From NCBI GenBank assembly GCA_963920665.1, contig OY987268.1, positions 15,688,501 through 15,752,500 of the forward strand: 64,000 nt of DNA. Reading direction: 5' to 3'. A program made the position numbers and the translations under genes. Shown one piece after another: positions 47,734 to 59,199 of the stretch (the stretch's first letter is position 1; each line of letters begins with the position of its first letter). A model generated the notes under the pieces. The model searched no databases, was not told the DNA's origin, and was given only the letters and a program-made list of their open reading frames with translations. Source of the DNA: Straminergon stramineum (Eukaryota > Streptophyta > Bryopsida > Hypnales > Calliergonaceae).

Positions 47734-48349
47734 TTGTACGACCTTTTCAAACATTGATGAAGAGTTGTCGTGAAAATAACAACATGTCGGTTGCACACAT
47801 GGGGTCAAAGTGACCTTCCTTTGCGCAAAGGCTACAAAGAAGGAACAAATTTCCTATATAAATTTTTTCGTGCAATGGGAGTGCAATCTTCTCTAGCAAA
47901 ATGATTTTTTTATGGAATTTTTTTAAATTACTAAAAATGAAAAAGTCAACAGACCTTTTTTTTGCTATTTTCTATTGCCAATGGCTTCTGTAGTATTCCA
48001 TAGTAGTCTATAGTACTACATAGTACTAAATCAATAGTGTAGATTCACAGGTGCACCATTGACACCCAAAATTAATAGGTCTTCGTAGTACTACCAATTC
48101 TATGCCCAAAAATTGCGATTTTGATCAAAAAATGTGAAGTGATTCTTGCAATCACCTAGAAACAAACATAAACTCACGGTATTGGCTTGAACAAAAAAAC
48201 TCTCTAAAGCCATAACAAGAGGCCTAATATTGTGTGGCAAATCGCTAGTGGGTGTTCTGGAACAGGAAAAGTCCAAAGCTGCCAATTTTTGATGCATTGT
48301 CCCAAATCCAATTTTTTTATTTTTTAATTCCAACTATACAAAAGTATAT

Positions 48350-49150
48350 TAAACAAGTAAGGAAATGTGTGGAAAAATTTCAGCTCATTTGCCTATGTAG
48401 ATGGAAAGATTATAATGTTTGAAGTGAGAAAAAAAAATCATTCTTGCAAAACGAGGGTTGCAAACTTCAAGCCGACTTGGAGTAAATTTTTTGCTCTATA
48501 CAAAAATGAGGATTTTGACCATTCATAAGAATATAGTGTTAGGTTCATTCATGAAGAATTTCAAAAGCAATCTATCTTACTCTAAATCACCCTACAATGC
48601 AAAGAAATTATTTGAGTGAATTGGCAATACACTAGTCATTTTTTGATGATTTCTTGTGCAATGAATCTTTTTTAAATTTGAAATCCAAATAGTGAAAATT
48701 TAGAGACAAACATTTAAAATATGTTCGAAAATTTTCAAAGACTTTGAATTCACTAATTGCAAGATATTAGAGTTTGAAGTTAAAATGTTTTTTTTCCTCA
48801 AAACCACTTGAATATAGCTAAAAAAGTTTGATTCTTCTTAGAATGTGATTTAAAAACTATAATTTATTTTTCGAGACAATTGCATGCCATATTTTATCGG
48901 ATATGTTCATGCCAAATTCTAAAAGTTGATGAGGGTTTTAGCAAAAGACACCCCAATTGCCTAAGTTCATAAGAAAGTTGAGGGACACATAAATTTTGAT
49001 CTAGGCACTTGATTGGAAAAAAATACATTTTTAAGGGGGTACATGTTCACACCTTGTGTCAAAATTTTAAGAAAACCTAACCAAAATTGACTTTGTAGGA
49101 ACTTATCCAAACTTTCAATTGTTTGTTCAATAGACAATTGGCCTTCATAG
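48350..49150 (+). repeat. Copy of dispersed repeat family 3
   Basis: Aligns in order with 50160-50603 and with 290-660: 'gtgtggaaaaa', 'catgccaaattctaaaagtt', 'gcacttgattgg', 'tgtcaaaattttaagaa'. No TTAA end could be fixed. Non-coding. Confidence 0.5.
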
Positions 49151-49509
49151 AATCATCTATAAAGGACAATAACCTATTTGGATGCCTTTTGAATGCTCAA
49201 AACAATTAGTCAGTATACATTGTCATTGCCCTAGCTCTACAATAGATGGTGTGGAATATTCCACATCCATCAATTATAGCTAAGTGGATATGTGGAGGCT
49301 CATTATGATGAGTAGGGTGCATGAAGGAAAGGCAATGGACATGAAGGCTATTGAATATTATGTTGGCTAGGTTCATGTTTAGAGGCGGAAGTAAAACTTT
49401 AGTGAACGTATATAAATTTTATAAAAATATAATTTATTTTCTTGTTGGATGCTTTTATCAAAAGTTTTGGGGCTTAAAAGTCTAGGTGTAGTTTAGGCAA
49501 TGTAGTAAT

Positions 49510-49626
49510 ATGGTGAATTTTGTTAAATTGGCGATATTTTGGTAGAATGGCATAACATTCCATTAAAATGGCATGTGATATGTTAGAATTGGCGCAATGA
49601 TACCACCATTTTAATGAAATTCACGA
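49510..49626. mobile_element. Diverged relative of the 14920 MITE
   Basis: The left arm 'ggtgaattttgttaaattgg' and the right arm 'ccattttaatgaaattcac' are imperfect inverted repeats, and the interior has 'ggtagaatgg' and 'tgttagaattggcgca', as in 14920-15039. Length about 117 bp. More mismatches between arms than in the first copy, so an older insertion. Confidence 0.65.
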
Positions 49627-49659
49627 TTAATAGGGAAGGTAAGCAATTGGGCAAGTAGT

Positions 49660-50603
49660 TAGGCCATCTACAATTTTATTTTTATTGAACTTTGAACATT
49701 GATATCTTGCAATCTATGGAGCAATTGGTTTAATAAAAATTCTATACTTTCTTCACAATAATATAGGGCAATAATGTCAAGTTGAAATGATAAGAAGATG
49801 TTTTCTTGTCTTTCACTCATTACACTTAAATAGATATTCTACACAACTTTGATGACCCCATTAGGATAAGACCCAAATTTATTCTCTTAAATTCAAACAT
49901 TATAATCTTGCAATCTATAGAGTCTAGAAATTATCTAAATTTTCTTCCACACATTTTATAGTAATCTAGTAAAATTTGGATGATTAAATTTTTAAAAATA
50001 TTTTTATTTTTCAATTTTGCTCAATATAATGAAAGAGGCCCTTTTAAACAATTATTGCAAAACATAGTCAAAGAACTTTTGGGGGCAATTTCAAGGCAAT
50101 TAAAAAAATGAATTATATTTTTTGTTTCAAAATTCAACTATAGAAAATTTGAACTAGTCTATTATTGGAATGTGTGGAAAAAAAATTTGAAACTTTGATT
50201 GCATGGATTGAAAGGTTACAACACTTGAAAATAGAAGAATTTTTTAAATTTTGTCTGATAGGGCCAATAGACTTTAACTCCTCCAAAAGTGAGATTTTAT
50301 ACTATGCATTTTTTTCACATTTTCATCTTGCATCATAAAAGTCACATACTTGCCAAAGTTCAAAATTAAAGGGAAGAATTGTGCACATGTGGCTCAAAGT
50401 TGCCTAGGCTACCCAAAAAGTTCAAGGTAGCATAATTCTTATCCAAGCACCTAATCATAAAAAAAACTATATTTCCACTAAACAAATATATGTTCACGTC
50501 TTTTGTCAAAATTTGAAGAACATCCATTAAAAAATAACTTCATATGCACCTACCCAAGAGCTCTTGCATACATTCAATGATCGTTCAATCCTTTAGGGGT
50601 TAA
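49660..50603 (+). mobile_element. Family 3 element ending CTTTAGGGGTTAA
   Basis: The right tip at 50591-50603 is identical in type to the tip of copy B at 24299. The left end is not certain; the region from about 49660 carries the 'gatatcttgcaatctat' block typical of these elements. No reading frame. Confidence 0.5.
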
Positions 50604-51194
50604 TAGTCTAATTGATGAAATAGACCATTCCTAGTTGGTGAATGTTTGTTCCACATGTTGAAAGTGAATGACTCCTGAAATAGCCTAAATAAGTATCTGA
50701 GTATGGTTTCCACAATCAAGTTGTCTTAATTTTCATTACATCTTGTCGAGATATCAAAAATTGCATTTCAACAATGGCAAGGTGGAGTGTGTAATGAGTT
50801 TCATTGATAGCTCTTCACTGAACTTAAGGTTTAGGGAAGTGAATTTTAGTGTGCTAACATATTTTTTAGTTGGTCATGTCACTTCCAATCCTAAAAAACT
50901 CTTCTATGTAAATTTCCAAAACATTGTGGGGAGGGGCAAATACACTAAATTGAATAGAAAACATACATTTCTCTTGTTACAATCTCACAACTTCTATGCA
51001 ATTTTGCACTCAAAATTGGTGCACATACCAATAAGCAAGCTCTTTAAACATCTATATGATTAGATTTTGAAAAAAAAATTTGCTTCATTGGAGATAACTA
51101 TAAGCCCATGCTCCGTTTTTCATAGTCAAAACACACTTGGAAAGGCTTGGGCATTTAGGGATTAATATGTTAGCCCCTACTCCATCACATTGCT

Positions 51195-51424
51195 TTAACC
51201 CTTGAACGTCAAGCTAGTGACTATGGAAATCAGTCATTTTGGAACCGTGTAACATCATCTACTTTCAAAAAAACAAAAATACTCATTGGGAGTCAAACTA
51301 CTTTAGATGATCTCCCCTTTCCATCCCTAACTCCGATGATGAATAGTTGCAATTCTGTCCTACAAAGGAGAATTCCTTGACGTTCATCCAACAAAAAACA
51401 TCCGCCATGTCATTTAGGGGTTAA
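51195..51424. mobile_element. 230-bp TTAA-flanked MITE
   Basis: TTAA at 51195-51198 and 51421-51424. Tips TTAACCCTTGAACGTCAAG and CATTTAGGGGTTAA are inverted over about 12 bp with mismatches. A GAACGTCAAG / CTTGACGTTC pair is inverted further in. It has the same terminal grammar as the 0.58-0.93 kb elements but is a quarter of the length. Non-coding. Confidence 0.6.
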
Positions 51425-51827
51425 ATTAATAATGTCCTAAACCATAACATTTAGTAGCCTTCAAGGAGGTTGCCTTTTCCTCTCCAGAGTCCCCATCCTC
51501 AGGATTCATCCATCTCTTAGGAGTATTGAAGTGAGTTTAATTATTGGGATGTTGGTAGTGGCAGCACAAGCCAAACAAAATAACAAATAAATGTTAGGAT
51601 GGTACAGTATATCGAAAACCAAATGACTCCTTTTAATCAAATGCAAATGTCATTTAATCATTTCTTGTCAAATGAGGATTTAGATGGCATACCAAAAAGA
51701 TTGTTTCGTAGACAATTGTGGGTTGGATGGGTGTAAATGTCATTTTATATAGAAATTCATTGTCCGTCATGAATCCTCAAAAGTATGGGATAATTTGAAG
51801 ATGAGAGCTTGAACACTCATTGTCAAA

Positions 51828-52222
51828 ATGTAGGAATCATGTTTGAAGTAAAATTTAAGACCCCATTTAGGCATAATAGAATAACTCTTTCAAAAAAACC
51901 TTCAACTAAGAAAATTTGTGAAATCAATCTAAATTTCATCTACAAAAATCCATTTGTAATTTTGAGCCTTTAATCAAAAGTTATAGACAAAATTCAAAGA
52001 AGATGTTTAAAAATGTCAAAAAAAATTCGCTTCCAACCCCTCTCTAAAATTTGTCCATAACTTTTGATTGGAGGCTTGAAATCTCAAAAGGATTTTTGGA
52101 TATGAAATTTAACTTGATTTCTCAACTTTCATAAGTTCAAAGTTTTTTGAAAAAAATCATTCTACTATGCCTAAATGAGGTTTGAAATTCTACTTCAAAT
52201 ACAATTCCTTCTTTAATTTGCC
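51828..52222. mobile_element. ~395-bp foldback element
   Basis: The left arm 'ccccatttaggcataataga' mirrors 'tctactatgcctaaatgagg' on the right. 'aatcaaaagttatagacaaa' mirrors 'tttgtccataacttttgatt', which lies close to the centre (about 52025). The arms span about 190 bp each with moderate divergence. No coding capacity. Confidence 0.7.
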
Positions 52223-52581
52223 TTAACTATAAGTGATTGAGCTCTTACTAATTCTAATTTACATATCCCACATTGTTTGTTTAACCTCCTACCACTCCAC
52301 ATGTATATAAAGAATTGACGAAGACATCTCCCTCTTGATGGTGAATCTTCTTGAGAAGCAAAGTGGCGGATCATGATTGATGAAATCATCATTTTCTATG
52401 ACTAGAAGGCAATTGTTTTCAAGAAGTTGTGGAACTTGTAAAGGTATGTTTGAAAGTACTCAAATTTTTTACGTAATCCCGGAGACGTGCAGCATACAAA
52501 CTTGGACGTAACTGACCCACAGCGAACATCAGTGATCTCTATGACGTCTTTGCCGCATGGCCTCTTCGCTACTCATGATGT

Positions 52582-52632
52582 GGAATATTCCAAATCATTT
52601 CATCCTCCTGGATGAAATGATGTGAATATTCC
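52582..52632. repeat. 51-bp near-perfect hairpin
   Basis: GGAATATTC...ATCATTTCATCC, a 4-nt loop, then GGATGAAATGAT...GAATATTCC: 23 of about 24 pairs match. It lies in low-copy DNA. It could be a miniature transposon remnant or a terminator-like structure. GTGGAATATTCCAC near 49250 shares the tip. Confidence 0.75.
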
Positions 52633-52841
52633 TCATCATTCCGTTGTGTGGAGGGCAGTGAGTTGCTCTGCTACTGCATGTTATGAACAGTCCCATTGCA
52701 ATGAATTGTCTTTCAATTGTGGAGTAATAAATAAAAATATATATGTGCATGCACATGATATACAAATAACTAACTTACCCACCTGCCTCACTTACTCAAG
52801 AGCACCTGGAAAGCTCTGCCCACTGTGACTGACTAGAAAGC

Positions 52842-52920
52842 AAGATGAGACAATGTCTTCAGTTTGCTATGGAACCCCGTTTCATTTGTTTCCCGAAAAA
52901 AAAAGGAAAGATGAGACAAT
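52842..52920 (+). mobile_element. 53-bp retroposon-tail insertion with 13-bp target duplication (copy 3)
   Basis: AAGATGAGACAAT at 52842-52854 is repeated exactly at 52908-52920. The insert ends 'ggaaccccgtttcatttgtt' then 'tcccg' and nine A, immediately before the right duplication. It has the same core as the copies at 39984 and 41905 but the opposite strand. Confidence 0.75.
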
Positions 52921-55834
52921 AAGGGAGGCAAGGCAACAGATTGCTCTCTTTCTGCGCAGGAGGAGATGACAGTGATTAATTACAGCACAATTCTCCATAC
53001 AGTTGTGGCACATTGTGATTGTTTTACAACACTCTCAATTCTCGGGTGGATTGTGCAACTACCCCTTGTGGGAAACATAAAGGTCTACATGATCAAAGTG
53101 AGAGGAATGGAATCTTTTGCTAAAAAATTCATAGTAAATATGTTTTGCAAAATAAAACTCTGATAAATTATGGAAATCTTCTTAACCGTCTATTTCTGCA
53201 CACTAGAATCCCCCCCCCCCTTCCCCAAAGAAACTCACCCTCCACATAGGTATAACCGCTTAAGTGGTTGGAAATGGGTTGCCTCCCATACTATTGAACT
53301 TATTTTTTCAACTTGTGAGAGCATTTTTTTTCAGTAGAAAGTGATTACTTCCACAAGATCATTCATTTTCAGGATTCTGAGGATAGAAGGATTTCATCGC
53401 AAAAAATGATTTTTTTTCCTCCTCCTCCTTGAAACTCCTCCTTGAAACACATGGACAATTTCCATTGATAGGGGAAATGGTACATTGAAGCCGAGGAACC
53501 AGTCCTTGGCAATTATTTTTTTTCTTTTTTTCTTTTTTCAAAACAAAGTAATGCAAACAGGTAAAAACTGCCAGCACCGAAGCAGACAATTTTTTTTTAA
53601 AAGTGCCTGAGCTTTCAGCTGGGTGTTAGGTGATTTTCATGTTTTATTTGAGCCTTTGCAGATTGAAGTGGGTATGGGTTTGTTTTTTTTCTACTGAAGC
53701 TGGTACAACGATCACACTCATATACCAAGTTGCTATGACGGCACTTGGTAGTGTACAGATATTTCTAAAGCATTTTTGTGGCTGGTATGTTAGGTGGTAT
53801 ATTGACTGAAACGAAGTTGTACTGTCATAGCTTTAATTCTACATTCATACTGTAAGGTGGGTACTTTTCTTTGCTACAGTGCCTAGATTTTATTATTAGA
53901 ATAGTCAAAAAAATTCATTGATTTTCTTGTTGGGAAGTGAAAGGAGGTTCCATAGCACCGAAGAAGTGGACATTTGGATCCTGTATGCAAAAGTTATGAG
54001 TTGTCAAAGTTGGTTTTTGTGGTAGAGGTCAGTCTGAAAATTGTTTCTTCCACAGAGGTACACATTAATTCTGGAGATGTAGACAGAGTGATGATGACTG
54101 TGGTTTTAGGCAGGGTGCAATTTTGGATGTACCCACCTTGTGTGCAATTGTCCAATTTTATTTATTTTTTGATAAATGGACCAACATTTGTCCAAATTTT
54201 TGGACAACATCTAGTGCAGATTGCTGTGGACATTTGGATTTTCTTTTCAAACTGCTTTGATGATGTAATGGCCAAACCTGACAACCACTAAAGAGAGAAA
54301 AGAGCAACAACAACAACAACCGCACCCCCCATAGTAGATCCTTTTCTGTTTCTGTGCCAATCCATCCCTGCCACCTGTAATTTCCCATTATTATATAGTA
54401 AGTTAAGACAGTAATATCATTGATTGGCAGGAATTGCTAAGTTGACACATTGCTCATGGTATCAGTAAAGGTGATTCATTGATAAATTTATTTGTACCTG
54501 CAAAGGTTCAAATATTGGTATCAAAATTAGTTTCAAGAAGGATATGTTCTGAAGCCTTGTGGACTTCAAGATTTCAAGTTTTCAATTTTTGTAATTGGTA
54601 TGTAACTTTAAATTCCTTACATATTAGAGGTAATCATAAAGTGTGTGCAATGAGGAACCAAGGATCGGAGTCTCAGAGAAATAGAGAACATACTTCCTGG
54701 AAGCATCCAAACTTGGTCTAATGGAGTTTGGTGTTGTGTTTGTTTTGTACTATTGCATAGTAGTTGTAGGTCAAGGTAGGCACAAAATAATTCTAAAAAT
54801 AAATTCTAAAATTGTAAGGAAATTATTTTTCAAAAAATAGTGAAATTGTATGGTTACAATAAGACTATTAGCAAAAAAAAATTCTATTTTTAGCATTTAT
54901 GGAACCTTGTATTTTACAAAAAAAATAAATATTCAGCAAAGAAGTGCTAACCGTGCCCTAGAATTATGGTATTCTTAGTTAAACCTTTCTGTGACACCCT
55001 TTCTACAAATTGGGGTTCGCTTTATGTTTAGCTTTATTGGAAAGTGTAACAATGACCATGTAGGGTTTCATTATTTCTCACTTTGGTCATTAACCTTTAA
55101 AGGACATTTTAAGCCCCTTGGGCCTTTTGTCCAAGGAATAATGAGAATTGTAGGAGCTATTGTGAGAATTCCAAGAGCTATTATGAATAACTCTTTTCAA
55201 AAATTGCAATGATTTTCCCCTCCTCCCCCAAATTGCATTGCTTTGAAATTTTCATTGCCATAGTGAAATCATTATGGATTGGGAAGTACTTGAGTGGAAG
55301 GGGCTTCTTTGTGAGGTTGCCTACGAAGAAACATACATTCAATTGGCAATGGAATTATGTGTAGAGTTGTTTGACATTCACCTCCAAATTTGATTCTCTA
55401 GCTTGCTTGGTTTGAAATCACTATGACAAATTCCTTGGGTTGCCCTCCAAAGATTAAAAATGTACTAATTAATTAGACAAACATGGGGTGGATTCTTGAA
55501 AAGGAACAAGGGCAAAATTAAAATTAAAAAATTAAAAAAAAAATCATTTTGTACTTTGTAAATGTCAAGAATTCATTAAAAATCTATTACCATGTATTAA
55601 AATTACAAAGAACAATTTTTGGTCCAACTCAGAAATTGTTTCACTATGTTTCAAATATAAACTTGAATTTAAAAAGATTTATGAGAGTGTATTTTCTATC
55701 CAAAAATAGATATTTTACTACTTTTATAGCAATTATTTGCCAATGGATTTTTCAACATTTATTTATTGGATTCAATAGCAATTGAACTTATTTTTAGCTC
55801 AAGGTATATAAATTTGTCTTCCAGTTAACACGAT
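52921..55834. other. Low-copy then AT-rich DNA, no gene assigned
   Basis: It includes 11 consecutive C at 53210-53220 and a CAA-repeat near 54308. The longest frame (53974-54291, +, 105 codons) opens with TTG, has no recognisable motif and is not called. Confidence 0.4.
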
Positions 55835-55835
55835 T

Positions 55836-56670
55836 CTAACAACCATTACCAAAACGGAACTCTTCACAAAATGCAAGGATGGACATGCCCTTCAAGTCCT
55901 TCAATTTTTGAAAATATGGTTGCAAAATGGTAGGCAAACATGCTCATGATTTATCATGAGTTTCAGTTATCATTTTGAATTTTTCGAGATGGATCACATT
56001 AAGTGGATCATTTAAGAGGTTCTTTACAAGGTTCTTATTAATTAAAAGTGTGTTCAAACATGTTGCCCCGCTTCCTAACTTGTCTTCCATGAAGATACTA
56101 TCCAAGGTTTTAAAAAGGATTCCCTTTTTGGAATACCCCAATCCTAATAGTTTGACACATCACAATCCTACTAAACAACTTACAATCACTTAGCATTGGA
56201 AGGTCACATTCCTTCTTGATTGCATCTATGATCTTTAGTGTATTTTTTTGCAATGAACATATCTAGAAAGCCAATTCAAAATTATTCAAACAAAACATGA
56301 GGAATTTGCTAAGTTTTGGCCACATGCAATATTGGTCCATCATATCAATATGATTTTTGATGTGTTTCAATAAGGTTGTGTTCAAATCAAAGATAAGGAA
56401 ATATTTGTCTATGTTATTTTTGTTTATTATTTTTTCAACCTCTAAATTTGCCATTGGGAATTTCAATTGTTGAAGAGAGATGTGCATATTTACATGCATG
56501 CCTTCTTGTGTACTTTCATGGTCACTTAAACTTGTAAAGTGTTCATTAAGACTTTGGACTAGTGTTGCAAGAGTTGCTAAGCTTTGGTCCAATATTGTGT
56601 TTGGACTCAATATTTCAATGTGAGAATTTGATGCAATTATTTCTATTGGGCTCAATCCTATGCTTAATCA
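55836..56670 (-). pseudogene. Decayed unidentified protein-coding sequence, ~275 codons
   Basis: On the minus strand a coding-like frame runs from about 56670 to a TAG at 56263, continues in the same frame after that stop (SLQKNTLKIIDAIKKECDLP), shifts frame near 56115 in a homopolymer run, continues (KTLDSIFMEDKLGSGATCLN), passes a TGA at 55944 and stops at 55836. In random AT-rich DNA a coherent frame broken by just two stops and one shift over about 830 bp is unlikely. I do not recognise the family: helical, Leu/Asn/Asp-rich, no transposase or kinase motif. It could be a dead host gene or a transposon protein. Confidence 0.45.
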
Positions 56671-56999
56671 AAATCACTCAATTCTAGAATTTGCTTTGTC
56701 AATCTAGACTTGATTAATGTATAAAATTCATAAAATATTCAATAGCAAAAGACAAAACATATCTCTTTTTGCCTTGACATTCTTTTATACATTTACCTTC
56801 CAATTGCCTTTTACTTTTACTTTTCCATTGATGTAAAGATAAATTCATTTTTGCTTTGTTTTAGAAACCTCTAGAGCAATTTCTTTTTCCATGATTTACT
56901 AGTATGCGGAATGCTTCAATAGTTCAATTCATTCTATTTCACTTCATTCTACTCCATTTTGATGAGAATCAAGAAGAATTTAATTTTGTGGGTAGTCAC

Positions 57000-59199
57000 A
57001 CTAGAATCTTTTTTCAAAACCAAAACAAGATTTAAGTTAACTTTTGAATTTAATCTTCAATATTTTTGAAAAAATAAAAAAACATAAGTGCAAATTGCTT
57101 TCTACAACATTATTACCATTGAATTTGACATTTTTACTTATATTAGTAGATTTTTCTACCTAGACATAAATAGAGTTTCCTTATTCCAATGTACCTTTTT
57201 CTATTATTTAAAAAAAATTGAACATGTAGTATTTAGAGTTTATATACATACATATATACATACATATTCAAAGTTAATTTCTTCCCAAAAAAATCTTCAT
57301 TACAATATCCACAAAGTTGAGGGCTTTTATTTTGAATACAAAGTTTGAAAGATAAAAGATCATTGTTGGGAAGTTTTTAAAAAAACTTGTTTTTTCATAT
57401 TGATTGTTGCAATCTTACTATTTCTATAGTCAAAATAGAAATTTAACCTACTCTTTATATTGAATGCTAAGATCATTTATTTTGTTTCTCATTTTTGTAT
57501 AAAGACTAGAATGAGGTAGTATTGGACACTTCCTTATGAAACATAGTAATAGTCCTTCTGGGATACATGAATGATATGAGTTTCTCTAGCCTACCAACTT
57601 TTATATTGTAGGCAGTTTAATAAAAATGCCTACAATACTAAAATAATACAAGTAGATGCTATGATGCATTTAGATTGGTGAAAATATAAGAAGATAAATT
57701 TACAATCGAGGAAGCAATATCAACTAACAATCTAAACAACTTTGATCGAAAAGTCATATAAAAATTCTTGGAAGTCCTCATAATTTATTCTAAATTTCTA
57801 AATAAGGTATACTCTTCAAAAGTTCAAATGTTCAATATAAAATTGGAGTCTAAACTTAATGGGAAAATCTAAAATTAGACAAATATCCCTTTTAGGATAA
57901 AAATTGCACACCTAGAAATCTCTAATATAAGTTCAACCATATATTTGAAATTAAAAAAAAAAAGATTTATTATTAGGACTAGAAATTCTAATTTTATTAC
58001 CTTCTCTCAACTTTAGAAGCTATCCTAAGGTAGTAAGCTAATTCTAGTATGAATAGATGCATTCTTCTTTTCTATAGTTTATGTGAAAATAATTCATTGG
58101 AAACTTTTAGACCATGGCATCTTTATAGGTTAACCTTGCAAGGATGCAAAGGTAAAAGAAACTATCCGAGGGATGACTGTCAAGGTTACTTTGAAAAGGA
58201 AGAATGCACTACTTGTTCCAAAAATCAAAACATGGTGATTTGTCTTATTAGGATTGCATTCATAAGAATGTGCGCCTTCATGTCTATAATTACATGACAT
58301 TTGGAATTCGGATTATTGTGTATACGTTCTATCCAATTCCAACATTCCAATTTCCAAATTCACCATCATAGTTCAATTAATATTAAACTTTAACAAAATG
58401 GAATATACAAAAAACTCTTTAGTAATAGCAACTCAAGGGGCAAATTAACTCCTTGCACTTGTGTGCACAACTCATATATATATGTGGAAGTGGTCCAAAG
58501 AATGACATATTCTCCAAATATATAAGGAGTGTGAAATTACAGAGAGTGTCATTAGAGCATCTTCAACGAAACATTTTGAATATCACATTAATATTATTAT
58601 CATTTATTTGGTGTGAAATAAGAGTTTGTGATTATTATCATTGAAAGTGCATCAAAAACCTCTTTAAATAGACACAATGAAATTTGGATTTGAAAATTGG
58701 ACAACCAAAGCAAAGCTTGTAGAAAGCTATTCTAGCTAAAAGACCAAAAAAAGATTTTAAAGTGTTACAAAAAATCCTGCTAAGAAAGAAAAAAACATGG
58801 AAATGGCAAGGTGTTTTTTGGAATTTGTCATGCTAGACTATAGTTGAGGCTATAGTTTGGTTGGGTCAAACTTGATGGGGTTGCCCAAATCATAACCAAT
58901 AACATTCAACAAACTTGCAACATAGAAAGAATGCCAATATGCTCTCAATTTGTATCCTAGTTAGTATCCAAGTCATTTGTTCCAACCAAATTCAACTCCC
59001 AAGCGCATTGCTATCCAATTTAATGGAAGGTGAGTCCAAATCTTATTCCTCCCATTTACCCACCTTCTAAGCTCTCAAAAAAGTGAAGGCAAAGTACTTG
59101 AATGCACTAGAAACTTCCTTCAAATAAGGTTGAACATGAACTTCCCTTACTCATGCATCTATTCTTGAAAAGGGCTCTAGCTGCAACAAAGGCAACTCA
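57000..59199. other. AT-rich DNA, nothing recognised
   Basis: It includes a TACATA microsatellite near 57243-57268. Frames such as 58049-58297 (+) have no motif. Confidence 0.45.

Larger units (their letters stand above)
46155..48156 (+). mobile_element. TIR element of the 20660 family carrying two later insertions
   Basis: Its left end (ggatgattgtaata near 46155) is diverged; its right end is 'gattcttgcaatcacc'. Removing 46207-46760 and 47011-47733 leaves about 725 bp that aligns with the solo copy 20660-21369 from end to end, including 'cacatggggtcaaagtgacc' and the 'tagtactac' region. A GGGGT x4 run near 46928 is internal to it. The host element is thus older than both guests. Confidence 0.75.

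Noticed and set aside
53974..54291. 105-codon + frame
   Set aside because: Opens with TTG, no recognised domain or conserved motif, and no splice context; not enough to call a gene.
54450..54475. ATGGTATCAG resembling a tRNA-Met primer-binding site
   Set aside because: A lone short match without LTR, polypurine tract or internal coding sequence.
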